A stretch of 64,000 nucleotides of DNA from Anaerolineales bacterium (GTDB taxonomy: Bacteria; Chloroflexota; Anaerolineae; 4572-78; J111): contig JABTUW010000003.1 in the NCBI GenBank assembly GCA_015075185.1, forward strand, positions 1,240,001 through 1,304,000. The letters run 5' to 3'. The notes beneath the pieces were generated by a model. It was given only the letters and a program-made list of their open reading frames with translations. It did no database searches and was not told the DNA's origin. Positions 1 through 8,705 of the stretch are shown here, piece after piece (the first letter of the stretch is position 1; each line of letters opens with the position of its first letter). The translations under genes were made by a program, and so were the position numbers.

Positions 1-2
1 AA

Positions 3-941
3 GTTTTTGGGGCCCGACCTGATTTAGTGGAGCGGTACCGCCATGTTACCGAGGCCCGGGACGAGATCGAGGCGGACGGAGAGTATTACGAACTGCGTCT
101 TTCGCCTTTAAAAAACCGGCGAGGTAATCTAATTGGCCGGGTGATTATTCTCAGAAGTATTACCGAGCGTAAACAGGCCGAGACGGCGCTGGCGCTGGCC
201 CGCGATCAGGCTTTAGAAGCCAGCCGCCTGAAAAGCGAACTGATGTCGCGGGTGAGCCACGAATTACGGACGCCGTTGGGCATCATCCTGGGCTACGCGG
301 AGATGCTCCGCTATGGTTCTGATAGTAGTCAGCTAGACGAGTGGCAGCAGAAAGCTCTGGGCGAAATCATTGACAGTACCAACGGCCTGACCGGCTTGGT
401 GAATGAACTACTGGACCAGATTCAGCTTGATGCCCGCGCCGTCAAGCTGCGCATTGAACCCTTTGCGCCGCAGGAGCTGCTGCGCAAGGTTGAAGCGCAG
501 ATGGCCATCTTGGCTCACAACAAAGGGTTGGCCTTTGTCGCCACTCTTGAGCCTGACCTGCCTGCCACCTTGTCTGGCGACGAAACCCGCTTACGCCAGA
601 TCCTCATTAACCTTATCGGCAATGCCATCAAATTCACCCGGACCGGCACGATCCGGATCCGCCTCTACTGTCGCGATGCCGAGCACTGGGCCATGGAAGT
701 TGCCGATACGGGTCTCGGCATCCCTAAAGAGGCCCAGCAGTACATCTTTGAACCCTTCCGGCAGGTAGATGGGTCAATCACCCGTGAACATGGCGGCACC
801 GGCCTGGGACTGTCTATTGTCAAACATCTGACCGACCTCCTGGGCGGTCAGGTTATCGTGAAAAGTGAAATTGGGCAGGGAAGTACTTTTACCATTGTGC
901 TGCCTCTTGTGCCATGCCGGAGTCAACAAAATGCCCGGTAG
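3..941 (+). CDS. Sensor histidine kinase, C-terminal part (cut by left edge)
   Basis: Autophosphorylating sensor kinase of a two-component system. The frame is open to the first bases of the window, so the N-terminal sensor is missing. A GTG at 27 is in frame but lies inside the end of a PAS-type domain closing with DITERK-like RSITERKQ. Counting from that GTG, the H-box SHELRTPLG carries the phospho-acceptor His at about residue 77. An N-box (NLIGNAIKF) and the ATP-lid glycines DTGLGIP and GGTGLGLSIV follow, so HisKA and HATPase_c are complete. The PAS remnant resembles that of kinases with a 7TM sensor region (family knowledge), but the sensor itself is not visible. No response regulator lies next to it. 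Confidence 0.93.
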   Translation, partial: VFGARPDLVERYRHVTEARDEIEADGEYYELRLSPLKNRRGNLIGRVIILRSITERKQAETALALARDQALEASRLKSELMSRVSHELRTPLGIILGYAEMLRYGSDSSQLDEWQQKALGEIIDSTNGLTGLVNELLDQIQLDARAVKLRIEPFAPQELLRKVEAQMAILAHNKGLAFVATLEPDLPATLSGDETRLRQILINLIGNAIKFTRTGTIRIRLYCRDAEHWAMEVADTGLGIPKEAQQYIFEPFRQVDGSITREHGGTGLGLSIVKHLTDLLGGQVIVKSEIGQGSTFTIVLPLVPCRSQQNAR

Positions 942-1032
942 GGCGCTAGGTGCTTCCCCGCTGAAGAAATTTAGTGTTGGCGATGTGACCGCATGGCAGG
1001 AGCGGAATTTATAGCTTGAGAGGGAGAAAACC

Positions 1033-2022
1033 ATGAAAGTTTTATTTATCGGCGGTACAGGCAAGATTAGCTCGGCCTGCGCTCAGTTGGCCGTGGAGCG
1101 CGGCATCGAGCTTTACCTGTTAAATCGCGGCCAAACTTCGGCCAGGCCGGCGCCCGCGGCGGCCCGCATCTTACAGGGCGACATTCGCGATAAAGGGTCG
1201 GCCAGCCAGGCTCTAGGGGATTTGACCTTTGAGGCAGTGGTCAATTGGATCGCTTTCACGCCTGAGCATATCGAGCTGGACCTCGATCTCTTCCGCGGCC
1301 GCACCCGCCAATACATCTTTATCAGCTCAGCTTCAGCCTACCAGACGCCGCCAGTCAACTTGCCCATCACCGAATCTACCCCGCTGGACAACCCTTACTG
1401 GGAGTACTCGCGGGCCAAGATCGCCTGTGAAGACAGATTGGTGCAGGCTTACCGCCAGGAAAAATTCCCTATGACCATCGTGCGCCCCTCGCACACCTAT
1501 GATAAAACCATGCTGCCCTTTACCGGGGGCTATACCGTGGTTGATCGCATGCGTCAAGGTAAAAAGGTCATTGTTCATGGCGACGGCACGTCGTTGTGGA
1601 CCTTGACCCATCATCGCGATTTTGCGAAAGGCTTTGTCGGCCTGTTGGGGAATAGTCACGCCATTGGCGAGGCCTTCCACATCACCTCGGACGAGCTGCT
1701 GACCTGGAACCAGATTTTTGAAATAGTAGCCAGGGCTGCCGGCGCTGAAGCCCGCTTGGTCCACATTCCCTCGGATTTTATCGCCGCGTTCGATCCGAGC
1801 TGGGGGGCGGGTCTCCTGGGCGACAAGAGTCACAGCGTGATTTTTGACAACACCAAGATAAAACGGGTTGTGCCAGACTTTGCGGCAACTATCCCCTACG
1901 TTCGCGGCGCTGAGGAAGTTATCGGCTGGTATGACGCCAACCCGGTCAGGCAGCAAGTTGACGAAGCCTTCGATCAATTGGCGGATCGGATTATTGCGGC
2001 TTATGAGTCGGCCTGGCCGTAA
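1033..2022 (+). CDS. NAD-dependent epimerase/dehydratase (extended SDR)
   Basis: Extended short-chain dehydrogenase of 329 residues, acting on a nucleotide sugar or similar substrate that cannot be named from sequence. The dinucleotide-binding loop FIGGTGKIS lies at residues 5-13, followed by a strand ending LLNRG. The catalytic pair is probably Y and K of YWEYSRAK near residue 120, after the SSASAY strand that normally carries the catalytic Ser. The start is ATG with GGGAG eight bases upstream. It converges with hpt, whose stop lies about 25 bases downstream. NAD preference is family inference. Confidence 0.85.
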   Translation: MKVLFIGGTGKISSACAQLAVERGIELYLLNRGQTSARPAPAAARILQGDIRDKGSASQALGDLTFEAVVNWIAFTPEHIELDLDLFRGRTRQYIFISSASAYQTPPVNLPITESTPLDNPYWEYSRAKIACEDRLVQAYRQEKFPMTIVRPSHTYDKTMLPFTGGYTVVDRMRQGKKVIVHGDGTSLWTLTHHRDFAKGFVGLLGNSHAIGEAFHITSDELLTWNQIFEIVARAAGAEARLVHIPSDFIAAFDPSWGAGLLGDKSHSVIFDNTKIKRVVPDFAATIPYVRGAEEVIGWYDANPVRQQVDEAFDQLADRIIAAYESAWP

Positions 2023-2047
2023 AAAACGCCACAGCTTCGGAGCAGCG

Positions 2048-2584
2048 CTATTGGATCGCCACGGCAATAAAAGGTAAGTTTCTCAGCTTCTCATCCAAAT
2101 CCAGGCCATAGCCGAAAACAAACTTATCAGGGATGGTGAAGCCGACGTAATCCACCGGAATATCCACCCGGCGGCGCTCTTTTTTGTCGAGGAGTGTGCA
2201 GATTTTCAAGCTACCCGGCTGCCTGGCCCGCAGAATGTTGGTAATGTAAGTGAGAGTGTGGCCCGTATCCACAATATCTTCCACAATCAACACGTGACGT
2301 CCGGCGATTGGCTCATCCAAATCCTTCAAGATGCGCACCACCCCGGTTGACTCGCGGATTTCTTTGCCGTAGCTGGATACGGCCAGAAAATCAATCTCGT
2401 GGGGGATTGAAAGCTGGCGCATCAAATCGGTCAGAAACAAAACGCCCCCTTTCAAAATGCACAGTAATAACAAATCCTGACCGGCGTAATCGGTCGAAAT
2501 TTGGCGGCCTAATTCTTTGATCCGGTTCTGTAAATCGTATTCGCTGATCAGAGTTTCATAAGGGATATTGTAATTTGCTCCCAT
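2048..2584 (-). CDS. hpt: Hypoxanthine phosphoribosyltransferase
   Basis: Purine salvage enzyme that transfers the phosphoribosyl group from PRPP to hypoxanthine or guanine in the cytoplasm. The 178-residue length is normal. The PRPP-binding motif VLIVEDIVDTGHTL is intact, LCILKGGVLFL is the PPi-binding loop, and the C-terminal DYVGFTIPDKFVFGYGLD is the purine-specificity region that separates HPRT from other phosphoribosyltransferases. GAGGAA precedes the ATG. The CNNM protein gene lies just upstream on the same strand (16 bases), so the two may be cotranscribed. Confidence 0.93.
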   Translation of the reverse strand: MGANYNIPYETLISEYDLQNRIKELGRQISTDYAGQDLLLLCILKGGVLFLTDLMRQLSIPHEIDFLAVSSYGKEIRESTGVVRILKDLDEPIAGRHVLIVEDIVDTGHTLTYITNILRARQPGSLKICTLLDKKERRRVDIPVDYVGFTIPDKFVFGYGLDLDEKLRNLPFIAVAIQ

Positions 2585-2600
2585 ACATTAATTCCTCAGT

Positions 2601-3908
2601 TTATAAATTTTCAGGCAAAGTTTGCCTGTTGGCAGGTACAACCAGTACTTTATCTACGCGCTTACCATCCATATCCATCACTTCAAAGTGCAACCCGGCC
2701 CATTGAAAATGGTCGCCGGCTGTTGGAACACGTCCCAACAACATCATGACAAAGCCTCCCAGCGTTTGATAGTAATCGTGCTCCTCTTCCGGCAGGGGAC
2801 CAAGATCAAAAATTTCCTTGAACTCCTCCACTGCCAACGCTCCATCCAGCAGCCACGAGCCGTCCTGGCGCTGAACAGCTTGCGGCTCGGTCCCCTCGAC
2901 CTCCCCAACAATCGCCTCCAAAATATCATGGAGCGTAATCAAGCCCTGTGTGCCGCCATATTCGTCAATGACCAGGGCCAAATGGGGTTGGCTTCCCCTG
3001 AATAACTCCAGCACCTGGAAAGCCAGGGCGCTTTCGGGCACAAAGATGGGCGAGCGCATCACTGCCCTTAAATCAGGCGGCTCACCGGCCAGACTCCGAG
3101 TCAACAAGTCTTTAGCGCGAACTACGCCCAGCACATTGTCCAGGCTGCCGTGACAAACTGGAAACCGCGAATAGCCGCTCTCAGTTACTTTGGCGACTAT
3201 CTCCTGGGGCGAAGCGTTCAGGTCAAGCCAGATAATTTCCGGGCGCGGGGTCATCAAATCAAAAGCGCGCTGATCGTTGAGCCGGAACACCGCCTCGACC
3301 ATATCCTGTTCAGCCACTTCAAATACCCCCGCCTGCGTACCCTGTTGAATCAAAACCCTGATCTCTTCTTCAGTTATGGGCGGTTCGGTGGAGGGTTTCA
3401 CCCCCAACAGGCGCAGGATGGCCTCGGTCGAAACGCTTAAGACATAGACTGCTGGATTAACCACAGCGGACAAGAAATTCATCGGCGCCGCGACCAATCC
3501 GGCAATGGATTCAGGGTTACGCAGCGCCAGGCGTTTTGGCACCAGTTCGCCGATGATGAGCGAGAGATAGGTCAGGACAACGACCATAATAACCAGGCTA
3601 ATCGCCCGGCTGTACGGCGCCAGCCAGGGTACACGCTCCAGCCAGGTTTCCAGGTCATCGGCTAGAGTTGCCTCGCCAAACGCGCCGGCCAGGATCCCGA
3701 TGAGGGTAATGCCCACCTGCACTGTTGAGAGAAAGCGGTTGGGATTATTGGCTAAGGCCAGCGCCGCCCGTGCCCGTGCATTGCCCATGTTTACTTGCTG
3801 TTGCAGCTTGGCCTTGCGCGCCGAGATGACCGCCGCCTCAGACATAGCAAATATTCCGTTAGCAATCGTCAGCAAAACAATTATCAGGATTGCGGATACC
3901 AAATTCAC
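2601..3908 (-). CDS. CNNM/HlyC-type membrane protein with CBS pair
   Basis: Membrane protein of the CNNM/CorC (hemolysin C) family, thought to export or regulate divalent cations such as Mg2+. Order of domains: DUF21/CNNM transmembrane domain (about residues 1-195, with helices near 3-25, 60-80, 95-120 and 130-160), a CBS pair (about 210-330, including MTPRPEI and VIDEYGGTQGLIT), and a C-terminal CorC_HlyC domain (about 345-425, DYYQTLGGFVM). The annotated start is GTG at 3908, but AGGGAG is better spaced for a TTG at 3902. The C-terminal domain sits 16 bases upstream of hpt. Confidence 0.92.
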   Translation of the reverse strand: MNLVSAILIIVLLTIANGIFAMSEAAVISARKAKLQQQVNMGNARARAALALANNPNRFLSTVQVGITLIGILAGAFGEATLADDLETWLERVPWLAPYSRAISLVIMVVVLTYLSLIIGELVPKRLALRNPESIAGLVAAPMNFLSAVVNPAVYVLSVSTEAILRLLGVKPSTEPPITEEEIRVLIQQGTQAGVFEVAEQDMVEAVFRLNDQRAFDLMTPRPEIIWLDLNASPQEIVAKVTESGYSRFPVCHGSLDNVLGVVRAKDLLTRSLAGEPPDLRAVMRSPIFVPESALAFQVLELFRGSQPHLALVIDEYGGTQGLITLHDILEAIVGEVEGTEPQAVQRQDGSWLLDGALAVEEFKEIFDLGPLPEEEHDYYQTLGGFVMMLLGRVPTAGDHFQWAGLHFEVMDMDGKRVDKVLVVPANRQTLPENL

Positions 3909-3913
3909 TCCCT

Positions 3914-4083
3914 TGAAAATAGTAGACAGTAAACGGTAGACGGTAGACGGGGAAATTACCTACAGGGGCCTTCGGCTCTGCGACCCTACAACTTCGCTGC
4001 CTCGCCGGGTGCTCCGCACTTGGCAGTACCTTTTCACGCTTCGCGTCGTTGTCGTCCCTTATGGACTGTCCGACCCCTTCAAT
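3914..4083. repeat. Intergenic stretch with dispersed short repeats
   Basis: No gene is visible. The segment opens with TTGAAAATAGTAGACAGT, which recurs at 17447-17464 (TTGAAAATAGTAGTCAGT) and, reversed, near 26984-26999. It then runs into tandem GTAGACG units (3935-3950). GGCCTTCGGCTCT at 3967-3979 recurs at about 18745, next to the IS630-like element. These look like dispersed non-coding repeats shared between intergenic regions. Confidence 0.5.
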
Positions 4084-5562
4084 TTAAAAACCGACAAATT
4101 GCCTATATACATGATCGAGAGTGGTTCTATCGGGGGCAATCACCAACAAAACTCGTTGCCCAACCCGGCTGAGTAAGGTCACGCTGCTTTCCTCTGTCCA
4201 TAGAGTAGTGCTGCTGCCAGAGTACGGCTCAGGCTGCCCCTCGCGCAGCTTCATTAAGGCGGCAAAGGCATCCGCAAATTCGGCCGCCTCGGCCTCTGTT
4301 GCCCAGATGGAGGACTCGGCCAGCAAGCGCCGGTCGGCCGAGTCGACCCAGAGAGTATAGGCGTCGCCATCCCAACCCGCCGCGCCGTTGATGGCCATCG
4401 GCTGGTCCACCCGGTCAACCAGCCAGACCAGAAAACCGGCCTCGCCCAGCACATCCCGGTCAATTTCGCGCCAGTCGCTGCCCAAGGCCCTAGCCAGATC
4501 AGGCAAAGTGACCGGCGTCGGCAGTTCACCCGCCAGATATTTTTCCGGGTGCATGACCTGTTCCGAAGAGACCGGCAGCTTCTGATAAGCCTGGTTGACC
4601 AAATCCCAGGAGAAGTCGCCTTGAATAAAAAGATAAAGCACAAAGTACTCGCCGGCAGTATAAGGGAAATAAGTAAAAATGCCTAAAGCCGGCGAGACCC
4701 CTTCGAGTTGGGGATGCTCGCGAAAGAGGTAGCGGTAAATGTTATACTCAAGCTCATCTTGCCCGATATTCTGCCGGGTAAACAAATCTTCGACCAGCCG
4801 GGCGTCTCCCTCGGGCAGGGAGCGAGCGGCCAGCAGGGCATCGCCTGAAAGCTGCTCCGCAAAAACATGATTCAGATCAAAATGATGATCCTGGAGGGCA
4901 TGCACATATTCGTGGGCAAAGGTCATCTCCTCCTCGGCAAACATGTTGACCGACTCGGCGATAATGTACATGATCTTTTCTTTGGGAGTGTAATAGCCCA
5001 GCAGCAGATCGGTCTGTGAGTTAAAAGCCGCCTCCACCAAATCTACCTCCGGCTCAATCAATTTCAGCGCTCGATAAAACTCCTGCTGAGTCTGCACCGC
5101 TTCCAGGGCAGCCACGTCAAAAGAACTGTCGCGCCACTGGTCCCGCAACTGGCGGCGGGTTAAAAACTCGATGGGCACAGCCGTGGGTAAAGCAAGCTGG
5201 CGGTACAGCTCCACAAACTGGACAATCTGCCCAATCTTATCTTTATTAATGAATGCCGGAGCGACCACATAAGTGGCTGTTGCCGAGGGCGCAGCCGGGG
5301 GAGCCGTTGCGCTTGGTGGGGCGGTTGGGCTGGGGGTATTGACTGCCGGCGGAGTGCTGATCAGGGTAGGCGGAGGAGGGGTCGCCTCTGGGGGCGGGTT
5401 TGCCGCAGCAGGCACGACCGTGACCGTTTGTCGCTGCAAATTAAAGTCAAGCGTGCTGGCGACCAGCCCGGTCCCGGCACAGATGCCGCACAGAATACAG
5501 GTCAAAAGGCTCAAAACAATGAACTGAAACGGAGTAAAGCGGATGTTTTTGAAATTAGACAC
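4084..5562 (-). CDS. Membrane-anchored protein with HExxH metalloprotease-like motif
   Basis: A 492-residue protein with an N-terminal transmembrane or signal segment (about residues 12-36), a Pro/Thr/Ala-rich linker (about 50-98) and an extracellular globular domain. The domain carries HEYVH (His217, Glu218, His221), a typical zinc HExxH motif, followed about 30 residues later by LPEGDA (Glu251), placed like the third ligand of gluzincin-type peptidases. I infer a secreted or surface zinc-dependent hydrolase; the substrate is unknown. The start is GTG. It lies just downstream of rph on the same strand (18 bases). I do not recognise a named family. Confidence 0.75.
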   Translation of the reverse strand: MSNFKNIRFTPFQFIVLSLLTCILCGICAGTGLVASTLDFNLQRQTVTVVPAAANPPPEATPPPPTLISTPPAVNTPSPTAPPSATAPPAAPSATATYVVAPAFINKDKIGQIVQFVELYRQLALPTAVPIEFLTRRQLRDQWRDSSFDVAALEAVQTQQEFYRALKLIEPEVDLVEAAFNSQTDLLLGYYTPKEKIMYIIAESVNMFAEEEMTFAHEYVHALQDHHFDLNHVFAEQLSGDALLAARSLPEGDARLVEDLFTRQNIGQDELEYNIYRYLFREHPQLEGVSPALGIFTYFPYTAGEYFVLYLFIQGDFSWDLVNQAYQKLPVSSEQVMHPEKYLAGELPTPVTLPDLARALGSDWREIDRDVLGEAGFLVWLVDRVDQPMAINGAAGWDGDAYTLWVDSADRRLLAESSIWATEAEAAEFADAFAALMKLREGQPEPYSGSSTTLWTEESSVTLLSRVGQRVLLVIAPDRTTLDHVYRQFVGF

Positions 5563-5580
5563 ATGAACTCGCAGTGGAAG

Positions 5581-6297
5581 TTATAGTCGGGTTAAAAGTT
5601 CAGCCTGTTGCGCCAGGAGCTGCTCAATCCCCTGCCGGGCCAGGGCAACCAAAGCCAGCAGAGTTTCCTGATCAAACGGAGTCTTCTCTGCCGTGCCCTG
5701 AATTTCGACAAATTTGCCCGCGCCGTTCATGACCACGTTGAGGTCAACTTCAGCCGCAGAGTCTTCCTCATAGCATAAATCCAATAGCAACTGGCTGCCA
5801 ACCACCCCCACACTGACCGCCGCCACCGGCGTGGTCAGCACACTGGCCGGAATCTGATACGCCTTGATCAGCTTTTGCAGGGCGATAGCCACGGCCACGT
5901 AGCCGCCGGTAATGCTGGCGGTGCGCGTCCCGCCGTCGGCCTGAATAACGTCGCAGTCAAGGGTCAGAGTGCGGGCGCCTAACTTATCCACATCCACCAC
6001 GGCCCGCAGGGCGCGGCCAATCAGCCGCCGGATTTCCTGGGAGCGGGCATCTTCGCTGCCCTGCCGCCGCGAGATGCGCCGATGTGTCGAGCGCGGCAGC
6101 ATGGCATATTCAGCGGTCAGCCAGCCTCCGCCGGACTCCTCGCGCCAGGACGGCACCTTGTCCTCGATGGTGGCATTGCACAGCACTCGCGTGTTGCCGG
6201 TTTCAATCAGTACGCTGCCTTCGGCGTAAGTGGTAAAATGCGGGGTAAATTTTATGGGGCGAAGCTGGTCGTTGAGACGGTGGTCTATTCGGGGCAT
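5581..6297 (-). CDS. rph: Ribonuclease PH
   Basis: Phosphorolytic 3'-5' exoribonuclease that trims tRNA precursors. The 238-residue length is normal. Recognisable RNase PH segments are GNTRVLCNATIEDKVPSW near the N terminus, GWLTAEYAMLPRSTHRR with the RNA-binding and phosphate residues, and DCDVIQADGGTRTASITGGYVA, the phosphate-binding and catalytic region. The ATG has AGGA upstream. It probably begins an operon with the HExxH protein and is divergent from the STAS gene across about 100 bases. Confidence 0.96.
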   Translation of the reverse strand: MPRIDHRLNDQLRPIKFTPHFTTYAEGSVLIETGNTRVLCNATIEDKVPSWREESGGGWLTAEYAMLPRSTHRRISRRQGSEDARSQEIRRLIGRALRAVVDVDKLGARTLTLDCDVIQADGGTRTASITGGYVAVAIALQKLIKAYQIPASVLTTPVAAVSVGVVGSQLLLDLCYEEDSAAEVDLNVVMNGAGKFVEIQGTAEKTPFDQETLLALVALARQGIEQLLAQQAELLTRL

Positions 6298-6398
6298 TCT
6301 CGTTCCTACCTTTATTCAATTGAAACTTTTGCAGCATTGGGACGTATAGGGTTACGGAGTTGGTTGATAAGATTTACCATAAAAAAGGGAGAAAACCG

Positions 6399-6728
6399 AT
6401 GATTTCACATACCATTCTGGACAACGGCGTGCATCTGGTCAATTTGGAGCAACCCCTGCATGCCAGCCAGGCCCGGGAGACGATGCAGCTTTTCCGGGAA
6501 ATGTCCCAGCAAGGGGCTGAAAAAGTGATTGTTAATTTGGAGAAAGTACCTTTTATTGACAGCCACGGCCTGGCCGCGCTGGTGGTCGGCCTGAAAATCT
6601 TTGACGACGGCGAAAAACTGCGGCTGGTCGCGCCCCAGGATCAACCCAGACTGTTGTTTGAGTTGACCATGTTCGACCAGATTTTCCACATTACCGAGAA
6701 CGTGACCACCGCCAAAGCCACGCTCTAA
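6399..6728 (+). CDS. STAS-domain anti-anti-sigma-like protein
   Basis: A 109-residue single STAS domain, the fold of SpoIIAA/RsbV-type anti-sigma-factor antagonists, which bind anti-sigma kinases in the cytoplasm. I chose ATG 6399 because GGGAG sits 9 bases before it; a longer frame from 6360 has no such site. The core strand VPFIDSHGLAALVVG aligns with the family's phosphosite loop D-S-S/T-G. Here it is D-S-H-G, so one of the two hydroxyl residues is His and phospho-control may be altered or lost. No anti-sigma kinase or sigma factor is next to it. Confidence 0.87.
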   Translation: MISHTILDNGVHLVNLEQPLHASQARETMQLFREMSQQGAEKVIVNLEKVPFIDSHGLAALVVGLKIFDDGEKLRLVAPQDQPRLLFELTMFDQIFHITENVTTAKATL

Positions 6729-6818
6729 TGACCACTGACGGACGACCGCCGACCGCCGCCAGTTTCCAACCCGGCTTTCAAACTGGAGACCTGGCGGTCA
6801 GCGGTCAGTGGTCAGCCG
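6729..6818. terminator. Long inverted repeat between convergent genes
   Basis: Between the STAS gene and the HTH/SPFH genes lies a near-palindrome. TGACCACTGACGGACGACC at 6728-6746 pairs imperfectly with the GGTCAGCGGTCAGTGGTCA type sequence at 6795-6814, enclosing a CCAGTTT...AAACTGG hairpin at about 6759-6786. It could end transcription from both sides. Related GACCGC/CAGCGGTCAG sequences recur at 38041-38064 and 63759-63811. Confidence 0.6.
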
Positions 6819-6977
6819 TCAGCTTTTCATAAACTCATCAATCGCCGCTCTGCTGATCCGGTACTGGCTGCCAATCTTTTTAGCCTTCAACTGGCCGGAA
6901 TTGCATAGTTCCACCACATCTTCCACCGAAACTCCCAAATCAGCCGCTGCTTCGGTCACACCCATAATATCGGGCAT
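6819..6977 (-). CDS. Short HTH (excisionase/MerR-type) module, out of frame with SPFH gene
   Basis: A 52-residue frame absent from longer-ORF lists. It begins MPDIMGVTEAAADLGVS and ends ISRAAIDEFMKS, with IGSQYRIS as the wing. This is the pattern of HTH_17/excisionase-like DNA-binding modules (GVTEAA..LGVS..DV..L...G.LKAKKIG..YRI). Its ATG (6977-6975) overlaps the last seven codons of the SPFH gene in the -1 frame. It is either a C-terminal domain of that protein separated by a one-base deletion or recoding event, or a small translationally coupled gene. As a lone HTH with no other domain it would be unusual. Confidence 0.65.
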   Translation of the reverse strand: MPDIMGVTEAAADLGVSVEDVVELCNSGQLKAKKIGSQYRISRAAIDEFMKS

Positions 6978-7882
6978 CGCGCCGCCTCCAGTGGGGCTGC
7001 GGCAGGCGCTGCAGCCGGCTGTGCCCCCGCCTGTTGCTGCGCGCCGAACATCCCGGCCATCATCTGGCCCAGGCCCATGCCCGCGCCCATCCCGGCCCCC
7101 AGGCCGACGCCGGTGCCGGCCTGGCCACCGCCCTGCGACGCTTCCTTGATGGTGTTCATCGCCTGCAACTGCATGTACATCTGCGCATCTATTAAGCCCA
7201 TCTGCTGCAACTTCTCGGCAGAGGTTTCCAGCGGGCTTAGGCCGCCAATAGTGATGCTCTTCAGCAGCAAACCCAACGCCTCAAACTGATCCTGGGCCTT
7301 CACCTTGATGGCCATGGCCATCTCGTCCATCATGGATTGGGCTTTCATCAGATTGCCGGGGTTGACTTCGGCAAACCAATCTGTCGCCCCCTGGACAATC
7401 ACATTGGTTAAGCGGGTTTTCAGGTCGCGCAGCTCCAGGTAAGGCTGGCCGCCGCCGACCAGCGTATCCACGACCCGTTTGGGGTCTTTGACCTCAAAGC
7501 CAAAGGTGCCGTGCGCGCCCAGCAGCAGCCAGCCGAGGCCCTGGGCAGGGGTCTGCATGGCAATCGGCTGGCGCGTACCCCAACCCTCCTGGGGAAACTC
7601 GCGCACAGCCACATAATAAACGACCGCCGGAAAACTGCCTTTGCCAAAAACCAGGTTGCCCAGGAAGTTAGTCAATACAGGCACATTAGCCGTGGTCAAA
7701 GTATGGCGGCCCGGCCCAAACACATCCAGCGACTTGCCGTCGCGATAAAACACCGCCGCCTGGCCCTGGCCGACCACCAATTGCGCGCCAAATTTGATGT
7801 TGGCTTCACCCGATTCAGGAATGCGCTGGACAATTCGCTCCCGCAGCTCCTGGGTCAATTGAATCATTTCCGATAAGGCCAT
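6956..7882 (-). CDS. SPFH-domain protein (probably truncated by frameshift)
   Basis: A 308-residue protein whose residues about 25-230 form an SPFH (band-7/stomatin-like) domain of the YdjI/virion-core-like group, for example GAQLVVGQGQAAVFYRDGK and GRHTLTTANVPVL. It then has a Gly/Met-rich and Ala-rich low-complexity tail (about 253-300) and ends abruptly ARCPILWV. The final residues are read across sequence that in the -1 frame encodes an HTH module (6819-6977), so I think the natural protein continues into it. Such proteins are considered membrane-microdomain scaffolds. The ATG follows AAGGAG. The gene just upstream (7988-8515) may belong with it. Confidence 0.85.
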   Translation of the reverse strand: MALSEMIQLTQELRERIVQRIPESGEANIKFGAQLVVGQGQAAVFYRDGKSLDVFGPGRHTLTTANVPVLTNFLGNLVFGKGSFPAVVYYVAVREFPQEGWGTRQPIAMQTPAQGLGWLLLGAHGTFGFEVKDPKRVVDTLVGGGQPYLELRDLKTRLTNVIVQGATDWFAEVNPGNLMKAQSMMDEMAMAIKVKAQDQFEALGLLLKSITIGGLSPLETSAEKLQQMGLIDAQMYMQLQAMNTIKEASQGGGQAGTGVGLGAGMGAGMGLGQMMAGMFGAQQQAGAQPAAAPAAAPLEAARCPILWV

Positions 7883-7899
7883 TAGTTTTTCTCCTTATG

Positions 7900-7987
7900 T
7901 AATTTAGTGGTGCAGATGATACTTAGCTTCTAAAACGTAAAACGTGATGCGTAATGAATTTACTCATAACACCTCACGTTTCACGAA
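7900..7987. repeat. Short intergenic imperfect inverted repeat
   Basis: Between the SPFH gene and its upstream neighbour, AAAACGTGATGCGTAATGA (about 7938-7957) faces CACCTCACGTTTCACGAATCACG (about 7969-7992), giving an imperfect inverted repeat built of ACGTGA/TCACGT units. A related TTTTACGCTTCACGTTTCAC occurs at about 31252-31271 before mdh. It looks like a dispersed palindromic repeat, possibly a processing or termination signal. Confidence 0.4.
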
Positions 7988-8515
7988 TCACGCCAGGCCC
8001 GTCAGGACGTCCCGCCGTTGGTCAAATTGAGCGGAAGCATCCGTAACCACTTTGACATAGCCGCGTACTGCCGGGGCAACGGCACTGGCGTCACCGCCAT
8101 CCAGGGCTGTTTGGAGGGCATCAATCGCCGCAGCGACGCTGTCAGCCTGGAGCAGCATCTGGTTATCAAATTCATACAGCCTGTCCAGCTCGTCTTCTTT
8201 AACCTTGATGGCATCAAACAAGCCCGCGTAACCCTGGCCGGCCGTCTTTATTTTATCAATAAAGGTTTGCAGCCGGGTATTGCCCTTATCCAGTTCCGCC
8301 AATTGGCTCATCCCAGGGCCGGTCAACATTTGGGAAGCCACATCGCTGGCGCGGCGCAGTTGGGCCTCATATTGAGCGGCCAGGTGCTGCCGCAGCAGGG
8401 CATCGGCCTCACGGCGCATTTCCTTTTCCTTGTATCCCTTGTAACCGGGAATTTTATGCATTAAGGCCTCAAACCCGCTGAGGTTATCAAAAATAGTATT
8501 CCTTAAGTCTGTCAT
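7988..8515 (-). CDS. Hypothetical helical protein next to SPFH gene
   Basis: A 175-residue soluble protein without signal or transmembrane segments. Its composition (long Ala/Leu/Gln/Glu-rich stretches, for example ADALLRQHLAAQYEAQLRRA and LYEFDNQMLLQADSVAAAIDAL) suggests a mostly alpha-helical, perhaps coiled-coil, fold. GGAG precedes the ATG. Its position about 100 bases upstream of the SPFH gene on the same strand suggests a partner of that scaffold protein. I do not recognise a named family. Confidence 0.75.
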   Translation of the reverse strand: MTDLRNTIFDNLSGFEALMHKIPGYKGYKEKEMRREADALLRQHLAAQYEAQLRRASDVASQMLTGPGMSQLAELDKGNTRLQTFIDKIKTAGQGYAGLFDAIKVKEDELDRLYEFDNQMLLQADSVAAAIDALQTALDGGDASAVAPAVRGYVKVVTDASAQFDQRRDVLTGLA

Positions 8516-8654
8516 CTAAAATTCTCCTTTATTTGCTAAAGTAAAACAATTGCCGCCAAAATACCCCTTGAGCTTCTTCTTTTGTGTTTTATCCCCTCCA
8601 TTATAATTCGCTTTGAGGGAAAAGCGAAAATAGTTGAGCAACTTCTTAAGCGCG

Positions 8655-8683
8655 TTGACACCCTCGCCTGCCCATGCTATACT
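8655..8683 (+). promoter_or_regulatory. Sigma-70-type promoter for proS
   Basis: A near-consensus promoter: TTGACA at 8655-8660, a 17-base spacer, and TATACT at 8678-8683. It predicts a transcript start near 8690 and a leader of about 60 bases before the proS ATG at 8750. Confidence 0.75.
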
Positions 8684-8705
8684 TCGCCCCAGGTAAACGA
8701 TTTTT

